The notes: generated from the sequence alone by a model not told the origin. 64,000 nt of DNA from Dipteris shenzhenensis (GCA_047967505.1 CM106539.1), one strand, 5' to 3'; numbered from the stretch's first letter, positions 35,271 through 46,402 are shown. Program-made: numbers and translations.

Positions 35271-35830
35271 CAGGGAGGGCAGGGGAAGGGGGCGGGCATG
35301 GGGGAGGGGGAGGGGGAGTGGGGGCGTGGGTGAGGGGAAGGGTGTGGGGCGGGGCGAGGGAGGGGAAGGAGGCGGGGCGGGGGAGGGGGGGCAAGGGGGA
35401 GGGGAAGGGGACGGGGCAGGGGTGGGGGAGGGGGGGGAAGGGAGGGACGATGGGGGAGGGGGGGAAGGGACGGACAGCGGGGAGGGAGGGGCCTGCGGGG
35501 AGGCAGAGGGAGAGGAAGGGAGGGGGAAGGGCCGGTGGGGAGGGAGAGGAGGGGAAGCAGAAGGGAAGGCAGGGAGGAAGGGGGAAGGGAGGAGAGGGGA
35601 AGGGAGGGGAGGAGAGAAAGTCGGAGGAGGGAGGGGAGAAGCAGGAGGAGAGGGGAAGGGAGGGGGAGAGAGGAAGCGGGAGAAGAAGGGGAAGGAGAGG
35701 GGAAGGGAGGGGGAGGGGAGGGCAAGGGAGGGGAGGGAGGAGAGGGGAAGGGAGGGGAGAGAGGAAGCGAGAGAAGAGGGGATGGGAGGGACGAGAGGGA
35801 GGGAGGGAGTACCTGGGTGGAGAGGTGGTG
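35271..35830. repeat. G-rich tract (purine strand), 0.56 kb
   Basis: At about 35271 the plus strand switches from C-rich to G/A-rich and stays so to 35830. GGGGAAGGG and GGAGGGGAAG strings recur. The switch makes the two halves of the 1.9-kb tract roughly complementary in composition. Confidence 0.85.
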
Positions 35831-36049
35831 GAGCTCCATGAAAGTTGTGAGAGAGAATGAGGAGAGTTGTGAGAGAGAATGAGGAGAAGTAGAGTTTTAT
35901 AGGAAATGGGTAGCTTTTAGGTCAAGTCAGCTTTTTTTAGTTTTTAAGGTTTTTTTAGTTCTTTTAGGTTTACTATAAGTAGAACATTCTTCATTCTCTC
36001 TTTCATTCAAAGATCATTTGTTTACACTCCACGCTTCTCTCCTCTCATC
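35831..36049. other. Spacer with short GAGAGAATGAGGAG duplication
   Basis: TTGTGAGAGAGAATGAGGAG occurs twice in tandem (about 35845 and 35866). No gene. Confidence 0.5.
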
Positions 36050-36880
36050 AACCTGTTGCAGGATTCTCAAAAATTTTCAAAATGTTGCAAGAGGTGAGTT
36101 CATTTCTAACCTATTGCGTATGGCGTATGCAAGAACTAAGAATCAAGTTTTTATAAATGTGAATTTTTTTTCAAATCCGATCCTTTTCTCAAAAACTTGT
36201 GTACGCAACAACTTAAAAAACCATTTTTGCATTAAATCTTTTTTCCCACAAATTTTTCTCTTTACCTCCAACTCTCACAACCTATTTTCAGAAATTTCTG
36301 TCCTAACCTATTCTATTACAAATTTCTCTCTCAACCTCAAAACCACTTAAACCTCTCTACCTATTGCGTACACAACAACTTCAAAACAACTTAAACCTCT
36401 CTACCTATTGCGTACACAACCTCTTAAACCTCTCTACCTATTGCGTACACAACAACTTCAAAACAAAATTTAATCGTAAATCTTTCCAAAAAACTCCTCA
36501 AAAAAGAAAAACAATCTATTACAAATTTCTCTCTCAACCTCAAAACCACTCAAACCTTACCTATTGCGTACGCAACAACTTCAAAACAAAATTTAATCAT
36601 AAATCTCTCAAAAAAACTCATCAACAAAAAAAAACAATCTATCACAAATTTCTCTCTCACCCTCAAAACCACTCAAACCTCCCTACCTATTGAGTACGCA
36701 ACAACTTCAAAACAAAATTTAATCATAAATCTCTCCAAAAAACTCCTTTAAAAAAAAAAACAATCTATTACACATTTCTCTCTTAACCTCAAAACCACTC
36801 AAACCTCCGTACCTATTGCGTACGCAACAACTTCAAAATAAAAATTAATCATAAATCTCTCATAAAAACTCTTCTCACGA
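36050..36880. repeat. Palindrome array B (core CTATTGCGTACGCAACAA) in ~125-bp tandem units
   Basis: Core copies lie near 36110, 36360, 36405, 36437, 36558, 36686 and 36811; a half-copy CCTGTTGCAGG is at 36051. The last three are spaced 125-128 bp within a tandem unit that also contains AAAACAATCTAT and TTTCTCTCT(C/T)A. The surrounding sequence is AT-rich with few G residues outside the palindrome. The frames through it are repeat artefacts. Confidence 0.85.
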
Positions 36881-37150
36881 TTAAAAAATAAGAAAATATT
36901 AAAATTTACACACTTACTTTTAGCATGTATGCTTTTATTCCATGTGTATAATACTTGTTAGTTAGTCGAAGAATGAAAAATTAGATAATGTATTTGTAAG
37001 GTAGGTATTTAAAACCATAGAATCTAGAAGACTACAGTATCATTGCATCCATATCATTTTTCTACTTTAGCAACCACCATATATCCATGGTATCCATGAT
37101 ATGGAATACATATTTCTTCTGAATATTTCTTATCACATACTTTTTCATTT
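36881..37150. other. Intergenic, no gene seen
   Basis: AT-rich, no domain, no obvious repeat. Confidence 0.4.
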
Positions 37151-37434
37151 CTTCTGATACACCATGCAGCATGAATGTAAGAAAATATGAATCGGTGTGC
37201 TTTTAGCCTATGTACTTGTCCCTAATCAGTAGGATACTTTGACTAGGTAGACTTATAACTACTTAAAGTAAAGCCTTTGCAAAGGATCATACCTTCTGAT
37301 ACACCATGCAGCATGAATGTAAGAAAATATGAATCGGTGTGCTTTTAGCCTATGTGCTTGTCCCTAATCAATAGGATACTTTGACTAGGTAGACTTATAC
37401 TTACTTAAAGTAAAGCCTTTGCAATGGATCATAC
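37151..37434. repeat. 142-bp near-identical tandem duplication
   Basis: CTTCTGATACACCATGCAGC starts at 37151 and again at 37293; only a few bases differ across the unit, so the duplication is recent. Confidence 0.85.
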
Positions 37435-37509
37435 ATATAAACAAAACACTTTGGAAAGCATATAACATATAGTCTATATATATCTAAACTAAATACTTTA
37501 GAATGCATA

Positions 37510-37945
37510 TTTTATATAGCCTATATATCTTAAATCTTACACCCTAAATCTTAAATCCTAAAGTTTCCTAAATCTTAGGTTATACAATCTAAGCTCTTAA
37601 ACTTATATAACAGTTATAATCCCTAAACCTTAAACCCTAACCCCTATAACTTAAATTCTAAAACCTAATTTTCAATTCTAAACCCTAGATTCTAGACTCT
37701 AAGCTCATGATCTTATATATTAAACCCTAAAACCTAAAACCTAAATCCTAAATCCTAAAACAATAATCATAAATCCTAAATGCTAAACCCTAAACCCTAG
37801 ATTTTAAACCCTAAACCCTAGATTTTAAACCCTAAACCCTAAAAACATAATCATAAACACGAAACCCTAAACACTAAATCTTAAATCCTAAGCCCTAAAT
37901 CCTTAACCCTAAATACTAAACCCTAAATCCTAACCCTAAAATACA
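37510..37945. repeat. Degenerate interstitial telomere-like repeat (CCCTAAA orientation)
   Basis: CCCTAAA, AACCCTAAACCCTAGA and variants (CCTAAATCCTAA, TAAATCTTAAAT) recur throughout. Units vary between 6 and 8 bases. It is the plant TTTAGGG telomere sequence, diverged and internal. Confidence 0.85.
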
Positions 37946-39000
37946 ATCAAAATTTTATGATTTTTTTCAATTTGTGCAATAGGTTTGATATATCCTCCAA
38001 ACTATTGCAAGTCGAATAGGTTAATGGTGCACTCAACCTATTACAAATATCAAGGAATTTTCTTGATTTATGCAACAGGTTGGATATACCCCCCAACCTA
38101 TTGCTTGAGCAACAAGTTGGGGGTATATCCAACCTGTTACACAAATCGAGAATTTTCTTGATTTGTGCAACAGATTGGATATACCCCCGAACCTGTTGCT
38201 CAAGCAATAGATTGGGGGATAAGCAACAGGTTGGATATACCCCCCAACCTATTGCTTGAGCAACAGGTTGGGGGATATATCCAACAACAGGCCTCCAACC
38301 TATTGCTCAAGCAACAGGATGGCGGGTACCCCCAACCTGTTGCACAAATCAAGAAATCCTAAACCCTAAATCTTAAATCCTAAACCCTAAACCTTAACCC
38401 TAAAATACAACCAAAATTTAATGAATTTTTTTAATTTGTGCAATAGGTTGGATATATCCCCCAACCTGTTGCTTGAGCAATAGGTTAGATATATCAAGCA
38501 ATAGGTTGGGGGATATATCCAACTTGTTGCACAAATCAAGAATTTTTCTTATTTGTGTAACAATTTGATATACAGTTGGGGAATATATCCAACCTACAAC
38601 TCAAAAATTTTCTTGATTTGTGCAAGGTTGGATATACCCCCAACCTGTTGCTCGAGCAACAGGTTGGGAGGTATATCCAACTTGTTGAAATTCTTGATTT
38701 GTGCAATAGGTTGGATATACCTCCCAACCTGTTGCTCGAGCAACAGGTTGGGGGTATATCCAACCTGTGCCTGTTGCGGGTATATCCAACCTGTTGCACA
38801 AATCAAGAAAATTTTTGAGTTGTAGGTTGGATATATTCCCCAACTGTATATCAAATTGTTGCACAAATAAGAAAAATTCTTGATTTGTGCAACAGGTTGG
38901 ATATATCCCCCAACCTGTTGCTTGATATATCCAACCTGTTGCTCAAGCAACACGTTGGGGGATATATTCAACCTATTGTACAAATTAAAAAAATTCATTA
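37946..39000. repeat. Palindrome array C (core CTGTTGCTTGAGCAACAG) and large foldback
   Basis: About ten palindromes of the form CCAACCTGTTGC/TTGAGCAACAGGTTGG or CTCGAG-centred versions are separated by GATTTGTGCAA...GGTTGGATATA(T/C)CCCCC linkers, 37970-38990. Two blocks are arranged as inverse copies around about 38700. The left arm (38345-38690) starts with CCCTAAA repeats and AATACAACCAAAATTTAATG; the right arm (38715-39060) ends with CATTAAATTTTGGTTGTATT and TTTAGGG repeats. Confidence 0.85.
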
Positions 39001-39215
39001 AATTTTGGTTGTATTTTAGGGTTAAGGTTTAGGGTTTAGGATTTAAGATTTAGGGTTTAGGATTTAGAGTTTAGGGTTTAACGTTTAGGATTTATTGTTT
39101 AGGAGTTTAGGATTTAGGGTTTAGGAATTAAATGTTTAAAGTTTAGGATCTACGATGGTTAAGATGTTTTGGTATTAATTATTTAAAGTTTAGGATGTAG
39201 GGTTTAGGTTTAATG
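39001..39215. repeat. Degenerate telomere-like repeat (TTTAGGG orientation)
   Basis: GGGTTTAGG(A/G)TTTA units in the opposite orientation to those at 37510-37945 and 38350-38403. It forms the right boundary of the foldback. Confidence 0.85.
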
Positions 39216-39320
39216 CCTTCTCTACTAGTTTTGATATAGAAGTTATTAAGTAATAATAAGCTCAATGATTAGTTATTATGTTCATTTTGAGTTGCTAATC
39301 TATTTTTGTACATAAAACAG

Positions 39321-41885
39321 GTATTCACCCTAACAGAGGGTATGGATGTGGTGTTATATAAGAAGAATGAAGTGGTGGCTTTTGGACGAATTCATAGTCT
39401 TGATCCTATGAATGTGTGTCATTTCCAACGTTGTGGTGAGAGAAGATGTGTAGTGATAATCACCAACGTTGTAAATCCTGAAGTACATTTAAAATATCCA
39501 CATGGAGACTTTGAAACATTGGGAGATATCTTACAATGTGACATATTTGATATGCAAGCACACAGAACACTCTTGGACCAAGACGAAATTGTTCCAAAGA
39601 CATACTTTCAAGATATCAAGAAAACTTATTTTCAGGGGGAAAAAGTAGAGATGTTATCTTGCTCTGGAGAAGTTTTAGCAATTTGCAACTTTAAGGGCTA
39701 TGCTCAGAGTTTTCTATGTATAGTGGAGATAAAATTAAGTTGACTAGTGCAGGTGTCATTCAAAATGCAATGGATAGTACTTCACAATTAGACGTCCATA
39801 ATACTACGTCTCAACTACAAGTTCATAGTACTTGTAAATGGGGGTTAGCTTTCTTGAAATCAAGTTTGCCCAAGAAAGTTATTTTCAATGTCATGGAAGA
39901 CACAACAGAATATTATCAAAAGAAAAAGACTATAACACAAATGGGATCCAAATTGATAAGAAGCTATAGTAGTAATCAAGAGTATCATAGTGGCATGCTC
40001 ACAGGTATTGAGGACATTATAGTAACAGATGTTGATGTAGAAAAAGTTTCTTGTGTTGCTAGTGACTCAAATATACTCACTGGTATAGAAGACTTGTCTT
40101 GTGTTGCAAGTGACTCGAACAGGCTCATTGGTATAGAAGACTTGTCATGTGTTGCAAGTGACTCGAACAGGCTCACTGGTATAGACTGTGTTGCAAGTGA
40201 CTCGAACGGGCTCACTGGTATAGAAGACTTGTCTTGTGCTGCAAGTGACTCAAACATGCTTATTGATATGTCTTGTGTTGAGAATAATAATATGGGACCA
40301 CAAAGAAAAATACACGCAAAGATCGATGGGATAAGTGATGCATAACAGGAATTGATGATATTAGTAACAATGATCATGATGTTACCACTCGAACACAAGG
40401 CAAAAGGGGCAGAGAATCTGAGAATTGTCATGTTGTTCGTAATATTGTTGCTAGCATGCCAGAGAATATAGATGGGAGAATCTTGAGTTACGAAGGAGAA
40501 ACAGTTCAACCACAAAATTCAAGAGGCATTGGCAACAAATTGACATCAATGAACATGTCTACCAGATTGCCATTTCCAAGATATTATAAGGTATCAAATA
40601 ATTCTCAAGCCCACACAGCATTTGATTATAAAGATGAAGATTCAAGGGAAATGGATTCGAGGTTTGATGGTCTTACAACTAGAAAACGCAAGACACTATT
40701 TACAAAAAGAAAGTATGTGAGTGTGAAGAGACAAAGAATCATGGCATCAATTCCAGAACCAAAGAGACATGTGATGCTATCCAAGGAGAATATAGAAAGG
40801 ATGCTTATGTGAGTTTGTTGCAAGAGACTTTGCATTAGAAAAGTTGGGAAAGATGATTGTGCAACCATACGCCTTGGTATTTGGAGTAAGACAGCACCTA
40901 ATAGACATAACTATCTTCTTCAAGAGTTTTCATGCTTTCTTCATCAAGGCACTAATCAAGATTTGAGCACAAGACACTGTAAACCTAGATTGAAACCCAT
41001 GGTTAATGGGAGACCCATTTGCAATCGAGGATATCAATGGTTAACTGGACTATCACATGGCACATACTAGACCATCTGGGTAGAGGTGAAAGAAAAAGTT
41101 ATTCATACAATTCATGGAAATACCTACAAGCTTAAATGCCATGGAAGCACTATAAATGCAACCACAACATTAAAGCAAGTTCTCGAAGACCATGCATTAC
41201 TATAGCCTCATCTTCAACAAACAATGCTAGATGGACGTGTCAAATGCCAACAACATCTTCCTTTGGGAATGACAAAGAAGGTCGTCCTAGAAACTATCAA
41301 TAAAACTTTACAAGACAGAGATGAGAGCATGATTTCACAATCAACCTTGTACAAAATTTGGCGTATAGATTTTTGCCATGTCAAGACACCATCAAAGCAA
41401 AGGATGTCAAAATGTAAGACATGTGATGAATTAAAAAATGCCATTGAACATAGTAAATGTGAGCAGCAGCGAGGGAGATATATTAAATGGCGATCAATCC
41501 ATTTACGTCATGTGTAGGATGCTCAAAAGTTATATGCTTCTTGGAGAGAGGAAGCTATTTCACATGTCGATAAGTCCATGTGCATCACCATTGATGGCAT
41601 GGACCAGAATACAACCACTTTGCCACGATATAGACGTATCCCACCAGCATTGGAGGGCGAACGTGGACTAAAAACACACTTGTGTGGAGTATTAGTACAT
41701 GGATACCGAATCTTTTGTGATGTATGGATTGATAGTTTGCATGACCATGATAGTAACCAGGTTGTTACATCAATCATGAAAGCAATAAGAAAGGTCAGAG
41801 ATGGTCACGGATGTTTGCCTAACACATTGTGAATACAAGCTGATAATTGTTGGAGAGAGAACAAGAATAAATATATATTTGCTTA
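39321..41885 (+). pseudogene. DUF7869-type transposable-element protein, plus-strand copy, broken
   Basis: A likely splice acceptor (CATAAAACAG) at 39320 opens an exon, VFTLTEGMDVVLYKKNEVVA, whose text resembles the DUF8039-like domain of plant TE proteins. A frameshift near 39725 leads to a Ser/Asp-rich repeat region. From 40456 one frame continues with KRKTLFTKRKYVSVKRQ, LGIWSKTAPNRHNYLLQEF, LSHGTY, LPLGMTKKVVLETINKTLQD, CKTCDELKNAIEHSKC and DSNQVVTSIMKAIRKV, ending with IQADNCWRENKN where the copy is truncated at about 41885. In-frame stops are TGA 40810, TAG 41068, TAG 41203, TAG 41515 and TGA 41830. It is homologous to 6498-9400. The C-terminal HTHKDIDQ region is missing here. Confidence 0.78.
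40004..40265 (+). repeat. 48-bp coding minisatellite (SDSNRLTGIEDLSCVA)
   Basis: Five copies of a 48-base unit in frame, some missing ATAGAAGACTTG. It adds a repeated 16-residue Ser/Asp-rich segment to the element protein. Confidence 0.8.
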
Positions 41886-41959
41886 CGTGGCTTCTCCTTA
41901 TATGGGGGCCTTACAACTTGAGCACCTTAGACACTAGTGGTCACCAGGAGGGTGGGGCA

Positions 41960-41990
41960 TTGAGCATATCTAACATTCCCTCTCCTCTAC

Positions 41991-42047
<57 letters not shown>

Positions 42048-42200
42048 TCTATAATATTATATAATATATAATATATAATACATATATTATATATTTATAA
42101 GAATTATATATAATATAATTTATTATATATTGTATATATAAGATTAAAATATATAACATAGAATATAGATTATATATAATCTATCTCTCTCTATATATAT
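41960..42200. repeat. (CT)n-(TA)n microsatellite and AT-rich tract
   Basis: CTCTCT repeats from about 41981 change to TATATA at about 42022, then to ATATTATATA strings up to 42200. It separates the truncated DUF7869 copy from the copia element. Confidence 0.85.
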
Positions 42201-42803
42201 TATTATATATTATATGATCGATGTGCCACGTCATCTTTGCGCATCATGCCACATTATCACGTGCTAGCCATGCCACATCATCTATGCACTGTCACGGCTC
42301 ATCAATGCTCACTGCACCACATCTGTGCGCAGGATGCGTTGCACGTAGCCATGCCATCGCTTTTACTCGTCGCCATGCCATCGCCTTATTCAGTCTACAT
42401 TTCCTAATGCATGTGGCAGTCCTTGTCCGCACATAGTGTGGTAGACTCGATTTGTGCGATGCCATGTGTCTGGCGCAGTCTCTCCCAACCTGCACCCCTT
42501 ACTCACTATGGCTGATCCTTTGACAATGAACCTGCACCTCCGAACTTGCGCCATGCTACCAAACTCTTCGCATGATGCGCCATGCTGCCAAACTCTCAAC
42601 ATGATGTAGCCATGTGTGGGGTCTATGTTGCGCACCACTCGTAGTTTTGGCCGTTGCAGTGGCCACATGGCAAGCTATTCAATCCGGTATCCGCTGTCTA
42701 CCACGACTATCTGCGTCATCTGCGCTCTCTGCATCCCGCATGTGTCATCTGTGCCTTCTTCGGCCTTGGCTCGGGAACGCTGATCCTCCTTCAATTTTCT
42801 ATA
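42201..42803 (+). other. Probable LTR or upstream part of the plus-strand copia element
   Basis: Begins with a TGCCACATCAT-type motif cluster (42215-42350). A primer-site-like TGGTATCAC at about 42806 ends this region. I could not place LTR ends: the bases before the primer site (TTCTATA) do not end in CA. Confidence 0.4.
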
Positions 42804-45420
42804 TGGTATCACGCCATATCTAGAACCAATCCCACACCAAGTGACGTCGAGACTCCCGGACCCGAGCTTTCACTATGGCCAATGCCTCCACCTCTCGGAC
42901 GTTCAAAGTCAACAAACTGTTTGACATGAACTTTCAACCATGGCAAATGACCATGGAACTCCCCCTCCAAAAGCAAGATCTGCTTTCCGTCGTCGATGGA
43001 ACTACCCCAATGCCTGACGCTAGCGACCCGGCCAATGCCCAGGCAGTCCAAGATTGGAAGACGCGAGATCTCAACGCGAGTCTCGAAATCCTCCTGCACA
43101 TGGACGATTTACAAAAGTCAATGGTAAGAACCCTTACAAAGTCGCATTCAATTTGGAAACAAGTTAAGCAGACATACGAACATACCGATGTCTCATCACA
43201 AGTTTCCAATCTCAAGAAACTAATGAAGGTTCACATGTCCGAAAATGACGATGTTCCCAAATTACTCCAAAACTGGAGGACATGGCGCACAGGCCGTCAA
43301 TACATTGTAACATGCCGGGTCATGCCCCAAAATCGGAAGGCTCTACTTTCTTGGTCGAACCATCACACCCGTACATGAAATCCATAACGCCTCCACCAGT
43401 GCTGAAACTCCATACAACACTCTGCTCTGGCATTACAGATTGGGCCACTTAAATCACGAAACCATGAAACTCGCCTCTCTCTGTGTGAAGGCTGTATACT
43501 TGGAAAATTAGCTAACTCTAAATTTCCTCGTAATCAACAAAAAACAACATAGCCTCTAGAACTCATTCACAGCGATTTGTGTTCTCTACCTACACGCTCG
43601 CTCACTAAAGGTCGTTACTTCATTACGTTCATAGATGACTTTTACCCGATTCATAGTACTCTGTTTCTTGAAAGACAAAACGTCTGCCACAGTACTTCGA
43701 TCATTTCGAAATTATCATCGTCTAGTTGAAAATCAGCTACCTTATACCTTTAAGGCTCTACAATCTGACAACGGAGGCGAATATCTCACCAAATAATTTC
43801 AAGAATATTGCCTGGAGAAAGGTATACACCAACGACTTACTATACCAGACACACCCACACAAAATCGTATAGCCGAAAGACGAAACCGCACTCTCATGAA
43901 CTCTGCCCGCAGTATGCTTCGAGTCGGACGGTGCTTCCTGTACTTCCGCACAATCGTCTTCGATGAAGACTCTCTTCGCTCTACACATCCACCTGCACAT
44001 TCCAACCCAGACCCTCAATCTAATCGATTGGCGCTTCCGTCCGCAGAAAACACAACGGTACACTCACAAGAATAAGCAACGAGTACTCCCTTCGTCTCTT
44101 GGCGGGTTCCTCTTCCTACAATCCCTCCACCTACCCATGTTCTTCCATAGGCCCCTCCGCCGCTCCCACCTCCATCTCCTCCTGGCCATGGTGCTCCTGT
44201 TACTCCTCACGCAACACTCCCATCCGCTTCGCATCACCCATCCGAACACTGACCCAAACCACGCATCTCCACCTCGTGCTCTCTCTGGGCTGAGGCTCCA
44301 TTCACGGGCCACGCGACTAAGTTTTAGCCCAACTCTTCCCACAATACTCTCTAAGAGACCCATGCGCTCCACCTGTCAGCCACAGATCGGCCACCGTGGC
44401 GGCCTACTGGCAGTTCCACTCCCACTGGCCATCGGCTGGAAATACCACGTGAAAGTGGTGTTCTATTGCCCGCTTCCCACTGTCAAAAGCCCTCCATTAT
44501 CCTAAGGAAGGAGGGAGGATATGTTGGTTCCGTGGCGGTGCTTGTTGCTGATTGAGCAGAAATAGCAATGGCGTCCCTCTGCTCTCGTTCCCACCTCCAC
44601 CTCCATTCCTCCATCCCTCCCGCTGGGGATCCCCTCGCCTTCACCTCCTCTCGCTGCTCCTTTCCTCCTCGTAATGTATTAAATCACCCCATGGTCCCTA
44701 ACGAATTCCCCACCTCACCGACTAATACCAATCGACCTCTTCGTTACTCACACATTCTCTCGGCAACATATACAATTCAACTGAAAGGCTTGATGCTCTT
44801 CTAGGTGAGCACACCTTTTCAATTGAATACACCTAATCCACAATTTCTAAACCCTCGATAGCACCTACCACCACTGATGACCCCAGCACAGTTGCAAAGG
44901 CACTTGATGTTCAGAGTCTTCACAATGGTGGTCAGCCATGCAAGCCGAATATGGTTCGCTTGCATCTAATCAAACTTGGTCCCTCGTTCCTCTACCACCA
45001 CACCGTAACACCATCAGTTGTAAATGGATCCTCAGGAAAAAACTGAAACTTGGTGGAACTATTGCTCGATATAAGGCCTGTCTAGTAGCTCGTGGATTTA
45101 GTCAAATAGGACTCGATTATCACGAGACATTTTCTCCAACCCTTCGCATGGCCTCCCTCTACATTCTACTAGCCCTTGCCACCATGCTCGACCTAGAACT
45201 CCATCATCTTGATGTTCAGCCCGCATTCTTACATGGCAATCTTCCGGAAGAGATCTACATGCAGCAGCCTCCATATTTTGAAGATGCTGATCGTCCTCAA
45301 CATGTGTGTCGACTTCATCGATCATTATATGGGTTGAAGCAAATTCCATGACTTTGGTTTCAACGGTTCAACACCTTTATGCTCCAAAATGGGTATTCTC
45401 GACTCCTTTCCAAACTTAAC
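42804..45420 (+). pseudogene. Ty1/copia gag-pol, decayed and 3'-truncated
   Basis: Gag starts at 42875 (MANASTSRTFKVNKLFDMNF) with HSIWKQVKQTYEHTD. The pol remnants follow through several stops and frameshifts: a pre-integrase LWHYRLGHLNHETMK (about 43430), integrase QSDNGGEYL and PTQNRIAERRNRTLM (about 43760-43890), and an RVT_2 reverse transcriptase (44938-45351) with CKWILRKKLK, ARGFSQIGLDYHETFSP, LDVQPAFLHGNLPEEIYM and LYGLKQIP. The RT ends after LWFQRFNTFMLQNGYS at 45420; the YVDD box, RNase H and 3' LTR are absent. Dead. Confidence 0.85.
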
Positions 45421-45840
45421 ATCTATATTCAACACCTATTTCATTAATTTTGGACTCTTGCACTGTCCAAATTCATTTTGTGAGATAATTCTGGATAAAA
45501 CATTTCAAAAAAAGAGGCTCTTATAAAACAAAACATTGAGTCAAAAAGGAAGATTTAAAAAAATCAAATTAGAAAAAATGACGTGAGATGTTAAAAATAG
45601 AGTACATCACATTGTTAAAAGAGACAAAAAAGTAAGATTTTAAAAAATCAAATTAGAAAAAATGGCGTGACATGTTATGAAAACTAGAGTACATTTCAAA
45701 AAGAGCACATCACATTTGTAAAGAAGTAGATCATATTACTCAAAGCCATATGGTGCCAAAAAACACCTTAATACAGTCTCTCTTAACATCATCTTAACAT
45801 CACATTTGTACAAGAAGTAGATCATATTACTCAAAGCCAT
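45421..45840. other. Intergenic, AT-rich, no gene seen
   Basis: Contains duplicated AAATCAAATTAGAAAAAATG(A/G)CGTGA at about 45560 and 45645 (an ~85-bp tandem repeat), plus GTAGATCATATTACTCAAAGCC twice (45727, 45817). Confidence 0.5.
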
Positions 45841-45935
45841 ATGGTGTCAAAAAACACCTTAATACAAGGCCATATGGTGTCAAAAAACACCTTAATACAA
45901 AGCCATATGGTGTCAAAAAACACCTTAATACAGTC
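45840..45935. repeat. ~33-bp tandem repeat with built-in hairpin
   Basis: GCCATATGGTGTCAAAAAAC ACCTTAATACA occurs three times in a row, with a further copy at about 45747. Each unit folds as GGTGT / ACACC around a CAAAAA loop. Confidence 0.8.
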
Positions 45936-45949
45936 TCTCTTATCTAAGT

Positions 45950-46402
45950 CTAGAAGATCTCATCATTGGTCTCTCTTATCTTCTCAACAACCCAATCCTT
46001 CACTGCCTCCACAGCTGTATCCTCAACATAATTACATGAGAAGAAGAAGTTTAAGCAATCACAAATTGTTTCTTTATAATTTCTCTGAGAGGCTCTTATT
46101 GTTCTCTCAGCATCCGCATCAAATCGCCCATGACGAGAGCTACGATAACGCAGGTTACTTAAGAAATCTAATAGATCTTGTCGTGCTTTTATCATACGTC
46201 TTAGAAGTCTTTCACTGTCTGCTATCTTGAGAGTCTCCTCCCTCTCTGCGTGCCTTTGTGCAGCAAATTCCTCTCTCTCCATGTGTGTCAAAGGAGAACC
46301 TTGTCGAATTCTGGCCTCTCTCTGTGCTCCTTGGTCAGCAATCCATTCTTTGAGATTGTTAATTCCGAACTCCACGTCTTCGACAATGCCAAGGACATCC
46401 AT
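45950..46402 (-). CDS. Hypothetical 150-residue helical protein
   Basis: The ORF starts with ATG at 46402 (MDVLGIVEDVEFGINNLKEW) and is uninterrupted to 45950. It is rich in Glu, Arg and Ala in its middle (THMEREEFAAQRHAEREETL, SERLLRRMIKARQDLLDFL), so probably mostly alpha-helical, with two Cys in CDCLNFFFSC near the end. I recognise no family. It sits between hairpin repeats (45840-45935) and an ACTAGGATAGAAGAATAC repeat that recurs at 58565-58960, so it may belong to a composite element. An intact frame of this length in this context favours a real or recently real gene. Confidence 0.45.
   Translation of the reverse strand: MDVLGIVEDVEFGINNLKEWIADQGAQREARIRQGSPLTHMEREEFAAQRHAEREETLKIADSERLLRRMIKARQDLLDFLSNLRYRSSRHGRFDADAERTIRASQRNYKETICDCLNFFFSCNYVEDTAVEAVKDWVVEKIRETNDEIF

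Noticed and set aside
33893-35841. Very long open frames on both strands (up to 648 codons)
   Set aside because: They encode only Pro/Ser or Gly/Arg strings forced by the C-rich/G-rich composition; no ATG context or domain, and frames are open in several registers at once.
37947-38998. Short frames on both strands with QQVGGYIQPVAQ-type text
   Set aside because: They are translations of the CAACCTGTTGC palindromes and linkers, in both orientations, without a conserved frame.
37510-39215. True chromosome end
   Set aside because: Telomere-like units are degenerate, in both orientations, and flanked by ordinary element sequence on both sides.
44504-44530. Polypurine tract followed by TGTTGG, suggesting a 3' LTR start
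   Set aside because: It lies between the integrase and reverse transcriptase remnants of the same copia element, and no matching sequence exists before its primer site.
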